DNA of 64,000 nt from JBCCDY01 sp039030555 (GTDB lineage: Bacteria; Bacteroidota; Bacteroidia; Cytophagales; Cyclobacteriaceae): NCBI GenBank assembly GCA_039030555.1, contig JBCCDY010000009.1, positions 124,001 through 188,000 on the forward strand, in the 5' to 3' direction. The position numbers and the translations under genes were made by a program. The notes beneath the pieces were generated by a model. That model saw only the letters and a list, made by a program, of their open reading frames with translations, did no database searches and was not told the origin of the DNA. How positions within the stretch are numbered: the stretch's first letter is position 1; each line of letters begins with the position of its first letter. This document shows positions 19,901-26,429 of this stretch, piece after piece.

Positions 19901-21838
19901 TTTTATCCTGTTCAAACTATTAATGCCTGCCCAAGCCCTTTTCGGGATTCGGTTGTTGTGGCTATAAACGTAGAGCCTGATTTTGAATGGGAAAATATAT
20001 GTGCTAATTCTGGTGCGACGAACTTTGGAATAACGGGTCTGGCTTCATCATCTCTACAAAGTATAGAATGGTTTGTAAATGGTATATCAGAGTTTCAGGA
20101 TGATAACACAGATAGTCAATTGGACTCTGTTTTCAGTTTTGGTTTTCCGGAACCTGGACTGTATAGTATCCGCATAGAAAGTGAAAGTACAGTAGCAGGC
20201 TGCGAAAACGAACTGACCCGTGAAGTATTCATTCTTCCCTCTGTTGAAGCAAATTCTAATCTTGTAAATTCGGGTAACATTGTTGACGCAGGTTCGGGAT
20301 GGGTTCCCGGATCTTTAATAGATGGGCTCTCAAGTTGGGAACTGGAAACTCCTGCTTCTAGCAACTCTGTCATAAATTCTACTATCGTAAATGAAACAGT
20401 CTGGGTAACCAATGCTTCTGGGAGTTATGATTCAGTGGAAACTTCCTTTATGTACAGTCCATGTTTTGATATAAGTGAGTTAGAAAGGCCTATGGCTTCT
20501 TTTTTAAGAACTAATGACGTTGATTTAACAGGTGGAGTTGTCTTGCAGTACACTACTTCACAAAGCTCAATCGACCTTTTCAATGATGAAAGTTGGCAGC
20601 CTGTCGGGGATAATCAAGGAGGTCTTAATTGGTATAATGGAATAAATATATCAGCGGCTCCTGGAGGACAGATTAACAATAATAATCGTATCGGATGGGC
20701 TGGAACCGTTCAGGATAGCATCTGGCAATTAAGTAGAAATATTCTTGACGAAATTGATCAAGATGATCGTTCAAATGTAATATTTCGATTTGCCTTTGCC
20801 AGTACTGAAAGTGAACCGGTTAATGAAGGTTTTGCTTTTGATGACTTCAGAGTTCTAGAGCGTGAAGCAGTTACATTACTGGAGCAGTTTACAAACCTCA
20901 ATAGCCCATCATTCCAAAATTCTACTGATAGTATTGAAAGTATTGCCAATCAATTGGGAGATGATATCATTGATATAAGCTACCACACAGATTTTCCTTC
21001 CGTTGACGATGTGAATAGGGTAAATCCTGCTCAACCTAATGCAAGAAGAACCTTTTATGCCATTACCGAAGTTCCATATTCAGTTGTTGATGGTGAAGAA
21101 GATCCAAATACCTTTGGTACTCTTGTTAACGGTCAATTGCCTTTTGACGAAGAAGAAATTTTGGTTAGGGCGTTACGTCCCGCAAAAGTTGATATAGATA
21201 TCAACCTTCCTCAAGCTAATATCGATGAGATCATAGTAAGTCCTGTTATAACAGCTCTTGAAACCATCGAAAACAGCACTGACTTAAGGCTATTTACAGC
21301 GATAATAGAACGCACTGTTGAACTTAATGGGACTTTCCAATTAAGGAATACCATGAGAAGACTGATACCGGATGCATCCGGAATACCGGTCGGAAATAGC
21401 CTTACTCTAGGAGAACAAATTAACATCGAACCACTTCAATGGACCATTCGGGATGTGGTAGATGAAGATAATCTTTCAGTCGTAGTTTTTGTTCAGGATA
21501 TCGTTACCCAGGAAGTACTTCAAGCCTCCATAATAACTGTTGATGACGATAAAGAAATAAATACAATAACAGGTTTGGACGATGTGCTCAGTACCGAAAT
21601 CAGTGTTTTTCCGAACCCTGCTGATCAGCAAGTAAATGTTAGGCTTAGCTCTGATTTTAATGAAGAGCTATCATGGTATTTAATTGACTTGAACGGAACA
21701 ATTTTTAGAGAAGGAAAGAAACAGTTTTCGGAAGAGGGGATCCGACTAGATGTAGCATCCCTACCTTCTGGGATGTATTTTATCTACCTGGAAACGGAAC
21801 AAGGTTCAACCTATAAAAAAGTTATGGTTCAGCATTGA
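10925..21838 (+). CDS. Giant T9SS-secreted multidomain surface protein
   Basis: A 3637-residue protein, the largest gene here. Visible parts in order: a hydrophobic leader ending near LFSQ; cadherin/Ig-like repeats; a Calx-beta-like stretch near residues 275-375; two FnIII-like units (about 500-760); Ig-like segments; a tandem array of near-identical units at about 1308-1650; further Ig-like and Big_5-like domains; a Cys-bearing PKD/Ig-rich region; a jelly-roll-like segment near 3150-3310; a thioredoxin-like segment near 3315-3400; and a T9SS type A sorting domain at about 3557-3637 (VFPNPADQQVNVRL, GMYFIYLE, KKVMVQ). It should be exported through the type IX system and held on the cell surface or released. 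It ends the five-gene operon, 3 bases after the lipoprotein. An adhesin or ligand-binding role is plausible but not shown. Confidence 0.9.
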   Translation: MKRSIPVFFNFLSFVWILLSMPNILFSQTETEPNGTVAQSGTITINSSTTVLGDVCLGGGCASVDPTDFWIIADGTSGDFTATWTDAIVVRLLEYSTAARNTAPINTTPASGVAQALSGSSFYAFSTEAMPSGTLTNYSVDITLSASNSPPTASSFVASNGPFQGLTYTFNTADFSYSDADSDPLSFLRIVSIPANGTLYTDADNDDILDGGEELADNDMVSLADLDAGNLQYFTSGTSNASFDFDVNDGTDFSTITYTATLNVIPIPSVTLALSPPSRTESNTSNNTITATLSNSYGAPVTVPLSFSGTATLTDDFTRSGTSINISSGSTSGDVVLNNVDDALSESNETIIVDIDESGLVNSTEGSPNQVTFTINDDDIPSVTFSVSSGTIGNAGIDANIIATFSADIREADASTILNSEIPSLFTLTLGGSPVSFSGTFNGTNVITINPDDNNIGNNFFGSEDYVVTLLAGSVESVAGSVDIPTANETITAETLGQPAASPPINIGTITSSSIEVSWTGNPDTERYLLVLRQGNLDPSDPSDGTPVSDDLDFSDGNGDVNILNILGANANTFTFNGLDPLTTYSLELFPYNNSGSSINYRNGGSNDVQRDTDCDPPVGNVTVFSFTAESSSSLTFEWTPSGTADGALVLAESGNNPSDIPTFAEIAVPVNGTSYTGDLDFGMGENLGGGTRAVFSGATSGTTPVQIVVEELTSNRHYRFVVYEFNNTFNGPCYTTSPVTDTENTPTRDFTTTISNGSGVVTIPSTATASGTAVAAFVFEVRDFGTDGSDTDMRDIIIRAGTGNEVSNWSQVIADAELQDDEFGPSGRGAHGTVTIGTDFIQIDDINTDGGDPELGEVNNGTTKTFTLFIWLRTDINTAFGGEIDGLNFEFSLIANGTDVLTDNTTASEFLPGTGTTSNADGGTNNEIVVDATDYNFTQQPPATVAAGANVTPQPQVEAVDENGNRDLNYAPSSITVNAPAGVINTPVIPADLLNGVVTFPTNFQYTGPGNGQLTVTDVGDGGFSETSTPVTVTASVTFAELTGGIASSPLASASTDQALLGFSATASGALNFTGIDISTSNGTANGRITNIRLVESTNNNTFEVGEEANVIAGVSFNVTGSAIELSGFSEALATGVPRNFFLIADVEGTVTGVGPSPTPSLTLSFDDPDVSVSAGGGVSNFPEITGDTFTFADVTNANAINVVPSIDPVNNGDTGGNLQITVTFDEAMNTSIIPSLTLNPVPSSLSFNAISSVFTNPTTYIAVFTISDANEDIDDIDIQVSGGQDISGNNQNVNNFPNEFSIDNIAPTVVITRNAVTNGNVDQTNDNDVSFDLQFSEPINPSTFAIGDIVVNNTGVTFNALNGSTIVNSGDDQNFTVNITGIAGNSGTLGITVGPNIEDDAGSTMDANSGASPVFTFDNQAPVLTITRQPVTNGTFAQTNDSQVGFDLVFNEPINSTTFTISDITINSVPGLTFTPLIAADLTNPSSDNRNFELLISGISGTGTIGITVDQNIEDPATNTLAADVGPSNVFTIDNVGPTLVITRNPTTNGNVDDTNDDVVSFDLAFNEVVSNFTIADIVVNATTVTFAPILGSDLVDDGDGQNFTLMVRNIQGDGSLSITVGPNINDALGNLMSGPEGPSSAFTIDNTVPSVIFISAVPTFLTESEVGPGQFVVTIQFNDVMDGTLIPNLSFPTAGENASGLLINPSGVFSTTTLTNDTYTITFEVFDNDIDIDNIDIQVNNAFDFAGNAIIETVTPVTQNLFSADLSNPTIVSITPSVLTVTDANDGPNGFNLTIRYSDDMDISGANDPIVSFPVEMPQTNTLTFNPGGSAWTNARTYVASYDVDGSSDEEISDIDVNVSGAVELSSGNAQEDTLTPNIFNVNTDNAEVNLVQARNVDMSLGDGFYNDVNNAINGRRLNIELVFDRNVSISGGVPTIELNSGGVGTFQTGSGTPVLVFRYLIQDGENSPEGAFDITNGATAVNLNGATLLDDAGNIAVVNTLPSPGTAGSISANQNITIDTNEPTVDLLNPLNGEIDVNINRDLEITFNEEVLGVNNTNNLRIREAGQAGNFQVFNTSLLIPTSNNIVTIVHADFDEQTDYFVEIDPNSITDRAGNFYAGIINDTEWAFQTFGTPIIDVRPEFVCLESTGEIIRGQFFTGIDEFLVGGETGVSVESFMVVNDSTLSFDLPGASMTNMESGTIFFRKNAENGNPERTFETDALSDTLIVGPRMAELTPLGNETLCNEFSNTETSFQVDIFGGDPDESGNQYSFDLNVNGSLEENIGNYVSGSSFNSTPPSLGTNTYSLNNVTDARGCLVPASGLPLPADFIDIEVNERAVIDIDPVEVQCLAIIDIDDPIELTAEITGTVPQATWSLTEGFGDFSNPSNRRHTGGIDMIDYTLEIQDIALDSVVITLTSDDDPTMGCAATTETVSITFTTSAFANAGNNIVACPDDLIANGNTVQLNGSVGGGVSNGSWSTITSGDFDDPNSLNPIYQLSNDELDFLTLDPLNTIDLTLTPGTSTCGSPASDVVSISLGPNPQPTIASSDGNLVCVGDELVNYAVNSAESNEVNWQVPTIGGTELVSGQGTDQIFVNWGNLSGTTEIRVVEIDSATGCGSVTPVVFNIELNELPLVSLELPVTRNFPLSTDTVRLQGNGATDLGSTLFSGTGVFSNANDEFFFSPAQAGETPIVPHEITYFYAPDSTGCTGSVTEEFIVFAGDVIEIVDDFGNTVEALSSSVCANDTAFFIQLNEVFENNFVIDGFQFDEFIGPGIESSLDGRFRFNPSIILGDESSALIEIIYTQRNADSTDVREFGRQELTVNQITTPIPLVDSQEDFCDNELPIDLGTDNSLASGQIFTYSTISGPDLITNTGSTGFQFDPRQLPPQAGFERLNIEIQYSYLDQNGCTSLDTLFRTIAPQPPPATISQDLLDDSCFEPGEEIALIGFGVEGLPEDIRSEFEWFEDDDLNADSEDGDTAVVDTDDFETFYPVQTINACPSPFRDSVVVAINVEPDFEWENICANSGATNFGITGLASSSLQSIEWFVNGISEFQDDNTDSQLDSVFSFGFPEPGLYSIRIESESTVAGCENELTREVFILPSVEANSNLVNSGNIVDAGSGWVPGSLIDGLSSWELETPASSNSVINSTIVNETVWVTNASGSYDSVETSFMYSPCFDISELERPMASFLRTNDVDLTGGVVLQYTTSQSSIDLFNDESWQPVGDNQGGLNWYNGINISAAPGGQINNNNRIGWAGTVQDSIWQLSRNILDEIDQDDRSNVIFRFAFASTESEPVNEGFAFDDFRVLEREAVTLLEQFTNLNSPSFQNSTDSIESIANQLGDDIIDISYHTDFPSVDDVNRVNPAQPNARRTFYAITEVPYSVVDGEEDPNTFGTLVNGQLPFDEEEILVRALRPAKVDIDINLPQANIDEIIVSPVITALETIENSTDLRLFTAIIERTVELNGTFQLRNTMRRLIPDASGIPVGNSLTLGEQINIEPLQWTIRDVVDEDNLSVVVFVQDIVTQEVLQASIITVDDDKEINTITGLDDVLSTEISVFPNPADQQVNVRLSSDFNEELSWYLIDLNGTIFREGKKQFSEEGIRLDVASLPSGMYFIYLETEQGSTYKKVMVQH
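14846..15886 (+). repeat. Three tandem ~115-residue units in the giant surface protein
   Basis: Units begin at about 14846, 15191 and 15539 (residues 1308, 1423 and 1539; periods of 115 and 116 residues). Each opens with a variant of PTVVITRNAVTNGNVDQTND, contains FDLxFxE and a later GITV- or SITVGPNI-like phrase, and closes with FTIDN. The units are bacterial Ig-like and have diverged at DNA level, so the duplication is not recent. Confidence 0.8.
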
Positions 21839-21897
21839 TTCCATAAATTTTTCAACTCAAGTTCAATAGAATTCGTTAATAATCTTGTCATTTTATC

Positions 21898-23106
21898 TTG
21901 ACTAGGTTGAAACACTTACTCTTAGCAGTATTATTCTTTTGCGTTGCATCATTGTCATCAGCACAATCTAAAAGAGTAGCTGATGGTAAGTCTCATTTGG
22001 CAAAAGCCAAATTATTACATAATTCAGCTCAGTTGAGTCATGCAGAAAGCCACTTGGATACAGCGATAGCTTATGCTCCTTTACTTTCGGAGTCTTACCT
22101 ATTACGTGGCTTGATCCATGAAGAACAGAATGATTATCGAAGTGCTATCATTGATTACAGATCTTTAGTTACCATTGAAAGCGAGCATAAAGAGGGCTGG
22201 TTCGCTCTTGCTAATGCTTTCTATGAGTCTGGCAGTTATAAGGATGCACTGGCGTCTTATGAAGAGCTTATTTCGATACCCGATGATGGTGAGACCGCTT
22301 TGATTTACTATGATCTTGATGTTAATAATAACACTACAGGAATATCTTCCCAGGCCGGTATGTCTAAAATAGTGTATGATCAGATGGGCTTATGTTTAGT
22401 AAAGCTTGATATGTATTCTGAAGCTGAGGAATATTTCAATAAAGCAATTTCTTTGGACAGCTTATATTCGGATGCCTGGATAAATCTTGGTATGGTCTCA
22501 GAACACAAAATGGACCATCAATCAGCTATGAAATATTATATAAAAGCTTTAGAAGCAGATCCAACAAACGAAGAGGCCCAGTACAATTACACCCGACTAT
22601 TACCAGAGGAAAATCGCTTATCATCTCTAAATCAATTGATTGAATCCGGTAGCAGAGTATCATTCTTATACAACGAAAGAGGACTTATGTGGTTGGAATC
22701 AGAAGAGTATTTCAAAGCGAAACTTGATTTTCTTGAAGCTTGTAAAATGGATTCTTCGAATTACAAATTTTGGTTTCACCTCGGGCTAAGTTATAGTGGC
22801 TTACAGAAGTTTGACTCATCTGTTTTGGCTTTTGATCGATCTATTCTGCTTAATCCTGCCTTTTACAAGGCTTTATCCGCTAAGGGGAATATGTACCATA
22901 AATCCGGAAATTATAGAACAGCTATTGATCTTTATTCTCAGGCTTTGAAGCTAGACGCTGAAAATGCTAATGTTTTCTATAATCGAGGAGTTTCGTTTTA
23001 TAGTTTAGGACATAAACAACTAGCCTGTAGTGATTTCGAAAACGCCGCTAACTTAGGTTTAGCAGTTGCTCAAACAGCTTTACGTAGCTCATGTCAAGAG
23101 CAATAA
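21898..23106 (+). CDS. Exported TPR-repeat protein
   Basis: A 402-residue protein with a signal peptide ending near SSAQ (residue 23) and at least seven tetratricopeptide repeats (examples: AIIDYRSLVTIESEHKEGWF, AEEYFNKAISLDSLYSDAWI, AIDLYSQALKLDAENANVFY). The start is a TTG: an in-frame stop lies at 21880-21882, no ATG or GTG precedes the signal peptide, and the peptide begins exactly at this TTG. It lies 60 bases after the giant T9SS gene in the same direction and may be co-transcribed with it. It is likely a periplasmic or outer-membrane scaffold. Partner unknown. Confidence 0.82.
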   Translation: MTRLKHLLLAVLFFCVASLSSAQSKRVADGKSHLAKAKLLHNSAQLSHAESHLDTAIAYAPLLSESYLLRGLIHEEQNDYRSAIIDYRSLVTIESEHKEGWFALANAFYESGSYKDALASYEELISIPDDGETALIYYDLDVNNNTTGISSQAGMSKIVYDQMGLCLVKLDMYSEAEEYFNKAISLDSLYSDAWINLGMVSEHKMDHQSAMKYYIKALEADPTNEEAQYNYTRLLPEENRLSSLNQLIESGSRVSFLYNERGLMWLESEEYFKAKLDFLEACKMDSSNYKFWFHLGLSYSGLQKFDSSVLAFDRSILLNPAFYKALSAKGNMYHKSGNYRTAIDLYSQALKLDAENANVFYNRGVSFYSLGHKQLACSDFENAANLGLAVAQTALRSSCQEQ

Positions 23107-23634
23107 TTACATAACTGCTTCTTTAATTTGGTTTAGCTCACCTTCAGAATAGATATCCGTTTCTCCTAAGAACCATACAATAAACTCTTTAACCTCTGTT
23201 TGAATGGACTGAAGTTGAGAAGCATTATCAAGAAGTACAGTTTTATCTTCATCTAAATCCCCGCTCATACCCAAAAATCTGGGAATGCTGCTTTGAACAG
23301 CAAATCGTAAAAAATGTATTTCAGTATTATCAGGATCGGCTTCCAAAGCTTTATCCAGTGCTCGATTCGACTTCTTTAGTATGCTGATCTGAGAGAATGG
23401 ATTTATAGTCAATACCGCAAATAAAGCTTCAGTAGCAGCTCGATAAGCATTGATTAAAGGCTCTTCACTATCAAGTTGATTCAACTTCTTCAGTAATGCC
23501 TTGGACTGCTTGGGCTCATTTACGGCCAAATAATATTCATATCTAATATCCTCCAGGCTCAGCGGCATATCTTTTTCAAATTGATCAGTAGTTAAATTTG
23601 AGATTAACGAAAGGCAAATAATTAGTGAATACAT
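23107..23634 (-). CDS. Hypothetical exported helical protein
   Basis: A 175-residue protein with a short hydrophobic N-terminus (YSLIICLSLISNL). The rest is alpha-helical with a TPR-like phrase (NRALDKALEADPDNTEIHFLR). I recognise no named family, though proteins of this look are common in Cytophagales. It converges on the TPR gene with no gap between the ends. It is probably periplasmic. Confidence 0.65.
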   Translation of the reverse strand: MYSLIICLSLISNLTTDQFEKDMPLSLEDIRYEYYLAVNEPKQSKALLKKLNQLDSEEPLINAYRAATEALFAVLTINPFSQISILKKSNRALDKALEADPDNTEIHFLRFAVQSSIPRFLGMSGDLDEDKTVLLDNASQLQSIQTEVKEFIVWFLGETDIYSEGELNQIKEAVM

Positions 23635-23793
23635 TCATTCAATTACTTAAATCTAAAATAGGATATAAAAGCATGCTTTTGGTGGTATGAGTTTTAACAT
23701 ACAAAAGAATTATAACATATACTTTGAATAAATCTTATCTGATTAGCAGCATCTTTTTTCGATTATGTTTAAATTAAAGGAAAGAGCAGAGCT

Positions 23794-24114
23794 ATGGAAG
23801 AGAAATCAGTAATTCAAGGAACCAAAACCAGTTTTTTTCTTAGCGTTGTCAGGGGTGTGACGAACGGTAAAAAAATTGCGGTTGTAACAGATGTACATGA
23901 GGCTACTGATGTGTTTACACATAAGACATTTGAGTGCTGGGTTTCAAAATATCTTATGGAGAGTTATTCTGACGCTAAATTTTCTGATCCAGAAGTCTGG
24001 AAGTTATCCAATGAGACTGAGGCAAAAAAACAGAAAGAAGAAATTATAGAACTTTGTAAAAAGGAGGGGCGTGAAGTTATGGAGTCCGGTATACTCGAAC
24101 GAACTTCCTGTTAG
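23794..24114 (+). CDS. Small hypothetical protein
   Basis: A 106-residue soluble protein without a signal peptide. It opens with a beta-rich part (TSFFLSVVRGVTNGKKIAVVTDV) and closes with a Lys/Glu-rich helix. The ATG at 23794 follows a 159-base AT-rich spacer containing TATACTTTG near 23719, which might be a promoter -7 element. I do not recognise the family. It ends 2 bases before the convergent VOC gene. Confidence 0.55.
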   Translation: MEEKSVIQGTKTSFFLSVVRGVTNGKKIAVVTDVHEATDVFTHKTFECWVSKYLMESYSDAKFSDPEVWKLSNETEAKKQKEEIIELCKKEGREVMESGILERTSC

Positions 24115-24116
24115 TG

Positions 24117-24506
24117 CTAAGCTTCCTTTGAGCTCTCGATTAAATCCCATTTGTTTCCGTAGAGGTCTCTAAATACGACTACTTTTCCATAGGGCTCGTT
24201 TCTGGGCTCTTCTAAAAACTCTACTCCATTAGCCTTAAATTTTAGATAGGAATCTTCAAAATGACTGGTTGAGAGAAAAAGGAAAACTCTTCCACCACCC
24301 TGATTTCCAATGGCTTTTACTTGTTCAATACCAACGGCTTTAGCTAGTAAGATTTTGGTTTGAGATCCTGCTGGTGATACTAAGACCCATCTTTTTGAAT
24401 TGGTAAGACGCGTATCTTCTAAAAGTTTAAAGGCGAGCTTATCTCTAAAATATTCAATAGCTTCGTCATAATTCTTTACCAGATAAGTAATAGCACTAAG
24501 TTCCAT
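24117..24506 (-). CDS. VOC-superfamily (glyoxalase/bleomycin-resistance-like) protein
   Basis: A 129-residue protein with two beta-alpha-beta-beta-beta modules: N-terminal SAITYLVKNYDEAIEYFRDKL and C-terminal GKVVVFRDLYGNKWDLIE. These are the usual ends of single-chain VOC subunits that pair to form a metal-binding cup. The frame extends upstream to 24575, but the extra 23 residues are not VOC-like, so I place the start at the ATG at 24506. The substrate cannot be told. Confidence 0.85.
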   Translation of the reverse strand: MELSAITYLVKNYDEAIEYFRDKLAFKLLEDTRLTNSKRWVLVSPAGSQTKILLAKAVGIEQVKAIGNQGGGRVFLFLSTSHFEDSYLKFKANGVEFLEEPRNEPYGKVVVFRDLYGNKWDLIESSKEA

Positions 24507-24582
24507 TGATCGTAAATTATTAAAATAACGTGAATCCGGGATAAGAGAAAGACTAACTCTTTGATAATAAATCAATTAAAAC

Positions 24583-24694
24583 CGTCATTGCGAAAAAACT
24601 AGAATGAAATGGAAGTTTTTGTGGCAATCTCTTTCTTATAGCTAAGATTACTTCTGATTTTCACTTTATAAAGTTTAAAATCATTGTAATGACG
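24583..24694. repeat. REP-like palindromic repeat
   Basis: About 112 bases bounded by CGTCATTG (24583-24590) and its near-inverse GTAATGACG (24686-24694). Inside is the inverted pair AAAAACT/AGTTTTT followed by GGCAATCTC. The CGTCATTGCG...GGCAATCTC wording is widespread in intergenic repeats of Bacteroidota. It fills most of the 308-base gap 24507-24814, in which I see no gene. Confidence 0.55.
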
Positions 24695-24814
24695 TCCTTT
24701 GCATTTTAATTAGGAATTAGCTAAAACGAACTCGCATTAAATTAAAGTAGTAATAGAATCCAATTTCTTAATTTCTTCCGTATCTATAGCTAAAGTTTGA
24801 TTTAAGTACCATTT

Positions 24815-25381
24815 ATGAGATTAGATAAACATACTGAAGCTCCAAAATTTCACCTGAAGGACATCTTTGACAGAATGATCAACCTGGAAGATTATGCTGA
24901 TAAAAAAGTATTGATTGGGTTTTTTAGACACGCCGGCTGCCCTTTTTGTAATCTAAGAGTGCATACACTCACTAAAATGCATGATGATCTGAAGGCTAAA
25001 GGAATGGAAATGATTTTCTTTTTCGAATCAAAAGAGCGGGTTCTATTGCGAAGTATATTTCATAAGGAAGTCTCTCCAATTCCTTTAATCTCAGACCCTG
25101 AAAAAGAATGGTATGATAAATACGGTTTGGAAAGCTCTGGTTACAAATCTGCAATGGGGCATTTAACCCATTTTGTTCAAACAACTTATAAAGCCAAAAG
25201 AAATGGATTGCCTGTGCATACCATGGCCGACGGGGAATCCATTAAAACTATGCCCGCTGAATTTTTATTAGATCCAGGTCTAGTCATCAAAGAATTGCAT
25301 TATTCAGAACGCTTGGCAGACCGTATGGACGTTAGTATGATCAGGGCATTTGCTTCAAAACCTGCTACGGAATCCACTTAA
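24815..25381 (+). CDS. Peroxiredoxin-like (AhpC/TSA, thioredoxin-fold) protein
   Basis: A 188-residue cytosolic protein. The thioredoxin fold is shown by VLIGFFRHAGCPFCNLRVHTL, whose CPFC supplies the redox pair, and by the later PAEFLLDPGLVIKELHYSE strand. It belongs to the AhpC/TSA-like group related to selenoprotein/Fps-type peroxiredoxin-like proteins and probably reduces peroxides. The last 17 bases overlap the convergent menB gene. The partner reductase is not in the window. Confidence 0.85.
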   Translation: MRLDKHTEAPKFHLKDIFDRMINLEDYADKKVLIGFFRHAGCPFCNLRVHTLTKMHDDLKAKGMEMIFFFESKERVLLRSIFHKEVSPIPLISDPEKEWYDKYGLESSGYKSAMGHLTHFVQTTYKAKRNGLPVHTMADGESIKTMPAEFLLDPGLVIKELHYSERLADRMDVSMIRAFASKPATEST

Positions 25382-26207
25382 TATCTTTAAAATTGGGTTT
25401 TCTTTTCTCCAGGAAGGCGTTCCTTCCCTCTTTGGCTTCATTGGTCATGTAGGCGAGTCTGGTTGCTTCTCCAGCAAATACCTGCTGCCCAACCATGCCG
25501 TCATCAGTTAGGTTGAAAGCGAATTTCAGCATTTTTATGGAAGTTGGTGACTTTTCCAGGATTTCCTGAGCCCATTGGTAGGCCGTATCTTCTAATTCTT
25601 CGTGAGGAATAACCGCGTTCACCATTCCCATTTCATAGGCTTCTTGCGCGGAGTAGTTTCTTCCAAGGAAAAATATCTCTCTTGCTCTTTTTTGTCCGAC
25701 CATTTTTGCCAGATAAGCGGAGCCGTATCCACCATCGAAGCTGGTTACATCTGCATCGGTCTGTTTAAAAATAGCGTGCTCTTTACTTGCAAGTGTTAAA
25801 TCGCAAACAACGTGAAGGCTATGGCCACCACCGACTGCCCAGCCAGGAACCACAGCTATTACTACTTTTGGCATGAACCGGATTAAACGTTGTACTTCGA
25901 GAATATTAAGTCTTGGCATCCCGTCATCATCTACATATCCTTGATGCCCCCTCGTGCGTTGATCACCCCCACTACAAAAGGAATAAACACCATCTTTTGA
26001 AGAAGGCCCTTCTGCTGAAAAAAGTACAACCCCGATGGAAGTATCTTCACGGGCATCTAAAAAGGCTTTATAAAGTTCACCTACCGTTTTAGGCCTGAAA
26101 GCATTTCTGACATTCGGCCTATTGAAGGCAATTCTGGCCACACTGCCACTTTTCTTATAGGTGATGTCCTCAAATCCATCTATTTCTGTCCAGTTCGCTT
26201 TGTTCAT
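25365..26207 (-). CDS. menB: 1,4-dihydroxy-2-naphthoyl-CoA synthase MenB
   Basis: A 280-residue crotonase-fold enzyme that closes the second ring of the menaquinone precursor (O-succinylbenzoyl-CoA to DHNA-CoA). Diagnostic stretches are FCSGGDQRTRGHQGY, VVPGWAVGGGHSLHVVCDL, DADVTSFDGGYGSAY and the C-terminal EGRNAFLEKRKPNFK. Length and ends are normal. Menaquinone is the main respiratory quinone of Bacteroidota. No other men gene is adjacent, so it stands alone here. Confidence 0.97.
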   Translation of the reverse strand: MNKANWTEIDGFEDITYKKSGSVARIAFNRPNVRNAFRPKTVGELYKAFLDAREDTSIGVVLFSAEGPSSKDGVYSFCSGGDQRTRGHQGYVDDDGMPRLNILEVQRLIRFMPKVVIAVVPGWAVGGGHSLHVVCDLTLASKEHAIFKQTDADVTSFDGGYGSAYLAKMVGQKRAREIFFLGRNYSAQEAYEMGMVNAVIPHEELEDTAYQWAQEILEKSPTSIKMLKFAFNLTDDGMVGQQVFAGEATRLAYMTNEAKEGRNAFLEKRKPNFKDIKWIP

Positions 26208-26251
26208 TATTTATATCTTATCATTTTGATGTGAGCTCAAAGTAAAATGTA

Positions 26252-26385
26252 CCGCCATTCTCGAAAATAATGGCTTATCTTTTTAAAGAGCCATTATTTA
26301 TCGGGAATCTCAGATAACTTTAATGAGATTACGGATATTTTTATTCTTCTTTTAAGAATTTAACAATAAAAATTCCGCAATGACG
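26252..26385. repeat. Degenerate REP-like repeat with internal hairpin
   Basis: Lies in the spacer upstream of menB. Its ends, CCGCCATTCTCG (26252) and CGCAATGACG (to 26385), are near-inverses. Inside is a perfect 10-base inverted pair, AATAATGGCT (26266-26275) and AGCCATTATT (26289-26298), around a 13-base loop. The wording resembles the element at 24583 in reverse. Confidence 0.5.
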
Positions 26386-26429
26386 TAAGAGAGCTGATTT
26401 TCATGTCAGTTGTATCGAGCTTAGTTTGT

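Noticed and set aside
24507..24575. Upstream extension of the VOC gene
   Set aside because: The 23 extra residues do not fit the VOC fold, whereas the ATG at 24506 starts at the first strand.
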